Below are positions 5,520 through 6,741 of a DNA stretch of 6,741 bases, piece after piece. Positions within the stretch are counted from its first letter, which is position 1. Every line of letters starts with the position of its first letter. The stretch covers positions 1 to 6,741 of the forward strand of contig JAIRZG010000019.1 of NCBI GenBank assembly GCA_031267345.1. The letters run 5' to 3'. This DNA comes from Zoogloeaceae bacterium. Lineage in GTDB: Bacteria; Pseudomonadota; Gammaproteobacteria; Burkholderiales; Rhodocyclaceae. Below the pieces are notes generated by a model, which was not told the origin of the DNA, did not search any database, and saw only the letters and a list, made by a program, of their open reading frames with translations. The translations under genes and the position numbers were made by a program.

Positions 5520-6614
5520 ATGGCAAATGAGAATGGTTCTGGTTGGAGTGGGAATGTCAAATTTGTTTTCCCGTTGGATGGAGGATCAAAGAATAAGCCG
5601 TATGTAGAGGTTTCGCTAGGCCATGACAGTAGTAGCGGGAAAGTATCAGGTAATGCCCGTTTCGATAGCAACGGCAATATTATAAATGGTTCTGTGGGAG
5701 TCACAGGGAGAAGCTCTGATGGATCAACAACGGGATCGATTACTGGTAATTTCGACAGTAATGGCTGGACGAGTGGTTCTGTGGGAGTCACAGGGAGAAG
5801 TTCTGATGGATCAACAACGGGATCGATTACTGGCAACTTCGGCAACAGCGGTCTGAATGGAGGTTCTCTAAATATTTCAGGAAAAAATGATGATGGAAGC
5901 AGCTTGAATGCCGGTTGGGGCAGTAAAACGGGATTTGGGCTAGGTGCGGGCTATCAAGACGGTACTGGCACAACCACGGAGTTAACAGGAAACGGAGATG
6001 GTCTTGGTCTAAAGATTAGTAATAAAGATGGTTCATTGGGGCTGAATATTCCTCTAAATGGGGGTCTGCCGACTTTCGATTTTAAAGGGAAAGGTGCTCA
6101 GGACACCGTCAAACCGACAAGACCTGGCATCACTGATTGGGGAAAAACAGGAGATACTGATGAAAATCAGTCCAATGATCCTGAAATTCCTGCCGTTCCC
6201 AAAAACGATCCTTCCAAAGGCGGCTGTTCCGACGAAGGCGGTTGTCCTGAAGATGGCTGCGCCGAAGAGGATTGTTCCTGTACGCAACACCCGCCGGTGC
6301 TCCCGGACGGGACGATTGACCTGCCGAGCTGTATCCGCGATCCATTCCGCCAGGCGGAAAAGCTTTCTTCGCCCCTAGTTTTGGACCTGGACGGCGATGG
6401 CGTGGAGACTCTGGGGCTGGCAGCGGGAGCGCATTTCGACCACGACGGCAACGGCTTTGCCGAATTGACCGGCTGGGCGGGCGCGGACGATGGGCTTCTC
6501 GTGCTGGACAGAAACGGCAACGGCGTCATCGACGATGGCGGGCGAACTCTTCGGCGACAGCGCGTCCCTTGCGGACGGAAAAAACGCGGCCAACGGTTTT
6601 CTGGTTCTGGCTGA
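5520..6614 (+). CDS. Repeat-rich protein with FrpC-type Ca2+-binding module, frameshifted near 6540
   Basis: The authentic reading covers residues 1-340; the last 24 codons are out of frame. No signal peptide is present, so type I or another Sec-independent export is plausible. Residues 1-190 are Gly/Ser/Asn/Asp-rich and strand-like, with a 29-residue tandem repeat (5687-5841). Residues about 195-232 are a polar, proline-containing linker with Asp-Pro bonds at 220-221 and 230-231. Cysteines 236, 242, 247, 252 and 254 form an acidic cluster, with C271 further on. From SPLVLDLDGDGVETL (284-298) it resembles the Neisseria FrpC self-processing module: EF-hand-like loops DLDGDG (289), DHDGNG (307) and DRNGNG (330), and the GWAGADDGLLVLD block. 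A surplus G in GGG 6540-6542 breaks the frame where GGELFGD is expected; the coding sense resumes in the next frame to the window end. The G+C rises from about 43% to 65% around codon 225-240. Function is unknown; a secreted adhesin, toxin carrier or bacteriocin-like role is conceivable. Confidence 0.75.
   Translation: MANENGSGWSGNVKFVFPLDGGSKNKPYVEVSLGHDSSSGKVSGNARFDSNGNIINGSVGVTGRSSDGSTTGSITGNFDSNGWTSGSVGVTGRSSDGSTTGSITGNFGNSGLNGGSLNISGKNDDGSSLNAGWGSKTGFGLGAGYQDGTGTTTELTGNGDGLGLKISNKDGSLGLNIPLNGGLPTFDFKGKGAQDTVKPTRPGITDWGKTGDTDENQSNDPEIPAVPKNDPSKGGCSDEGGCPEDGCAEEDCSCTQHPPVLPDGTIDLPSCIRDPFRQAEKLSSPLVLDLDGDGVETLGLAAGAHFDHDGNGFAELTGWAGADDGLLVLDRNGNGVIDDGGRTLRRQRVPCGRKKRGQRFSGSG
5687..5841 (+). 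repeat. 87-base in-frame tandem repeat (29 residues)
   Basis: Copies at 5687-5754 and 5774-5841 are offset by exactly 87 bases and differ at only three positions in 68, all synonymous third positions (AGC/AGT, GGT/GGC, AAT/AAC). The shared protein segment begins GSVGVTGRSSDGSTTGS and ends ITGNF. Weaker relatives lie before (VSGNARFDSNG) and after (SLNISGKNDDGSS), so the array probably comprises about three to four diverging units of a beta-strand-rich repeat. Confidence 0.85.
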
Positions 6615-6741
6615 TTTCGATACGAACGCGGACGGGGTAATCGACGCGCAAGACGAGGTTTTCGCCCAACTGCGCGTCTGGCAGGATAAAAACAGCGACG
6701 GCGTCACGGACGCAGGCGAGCTTTTCACCCTGGAAGAAGCC
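6535..6741 (+). pseudogene. Out-of-frame continuation of the FrpC-like module (runs off window)
   Basis: The next frame carries the direct continuation of the calcium module: ELFGDSASLADGKNAANGF, then two more EF-hand-like loops (DFDTNADGVIDAQDEVF and DKNSDGVTDAGELF), open to the window end. These are the expected next blocks of FrpC-type modules, so the two frames were one gene. An ATG at 6535 happens to be in this frame (MAGELFGD), so an automatic caller may report a separate gene, but no ribosome site precedes it. Whether the break is real or a base-call error in the GGG/GGCGGGCG stretch cannot be decided from the sequence alone. Confidence 0.7.

Noticed and set aside
5687..5841. Direct repeats considered as a CRISPR array
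   Set aside because: There are only two near-identical copies, 68 bases long with a 19-base gap, in frame within a coding region; this is a protein repeat.
5480..5845. Minus-strand Pro/Leu-rich open frame with internal repeats
   Set aside because: Its repeats are only the antisense image of the 87-base repeat of the + strand gene at 5520.
6530..6560. Programmed +1 frameshift
   Set aside because: No known stimulatory element or stop-codon context is visible, and calcium-module genes of this type are normally uninterrupted; mutation or base-call error is simpler.

Overview
The window looks like a chromosomal segment of a proteobacterium, most likely beta- or gammaproteobacterial. The basis is the protein sequences (GreA, a class I PPK2 and MiaA of ordinary proteobacterial type) and the C-terminal resemblance of the last gene to Neisseria FrpC-like proteins. 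I cannot name a genus. Core genes are about 60-67% G+C, while the stretch from about 4740 to 6190 is visibly AT-richer (about 38-43% in the 60-base lines I counted), so core and accessory DNA are mixed.

Layout, all real genes on the + strand. (1) 3-1310 is the C-terminal third or so of a large single-chain Type ISP restriction-modification enzyme: the end of the methyltransferase part plus the target-recognition domain. (2) 1311-1470 is a compact leader with a sigma70-like promoter and a strong hairpin-T terminator, ahead of greA (1471-1947), which encodes the transcript-cleavage factor. (3) 1948-2504 is a mostly non-coding stretch with palindromic repeats and GATC-rich repeats; it may hold one doubtful short gene. 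(4) 2505-4633 is a two-gene operon, ppk2 (class I polyphosphate kinase 2) and miaA (tRNA A37 prenyltransferase), coupled by a 4-base GTGA overlap. (5) 4634-4975 holds a decayed, frameshifted copy of the 5' end of the next gene. (6) 4976-5479 encodes a small exported protein of unknown function, followed 40 bases later by (7) a gene that starts at 5520 and runs off the window. Gene 7 has a glycine/serine/asparagine-rich repeat N-terminus, a proline-rich linker, an acidic cysteine cluster and an EF-hand-rich module resembling the FrpC self-processing module. It is broken by a one-base frameshift near 6540.

The most interesting part is 4826-6741. A small exported protein lies immediately upstream of a large FrpC-like Ca2+-binding protein, recalling the Neisseria frpD-frpC operon. 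The gene appears to be a chimera, with an AT-rich repeat N-terminus joined to a GC-rich calcium module. The residue expected to be the scissile Asp of the self-processing module is Ser here. The decayed paralogue upstream shows that the small exported gene has been duplicated. Also worth a look is the greA leader, which has the same layout (promoter, about 50-nt transcript, terminator) as the E. coli greA leader that makes GraL RNA.
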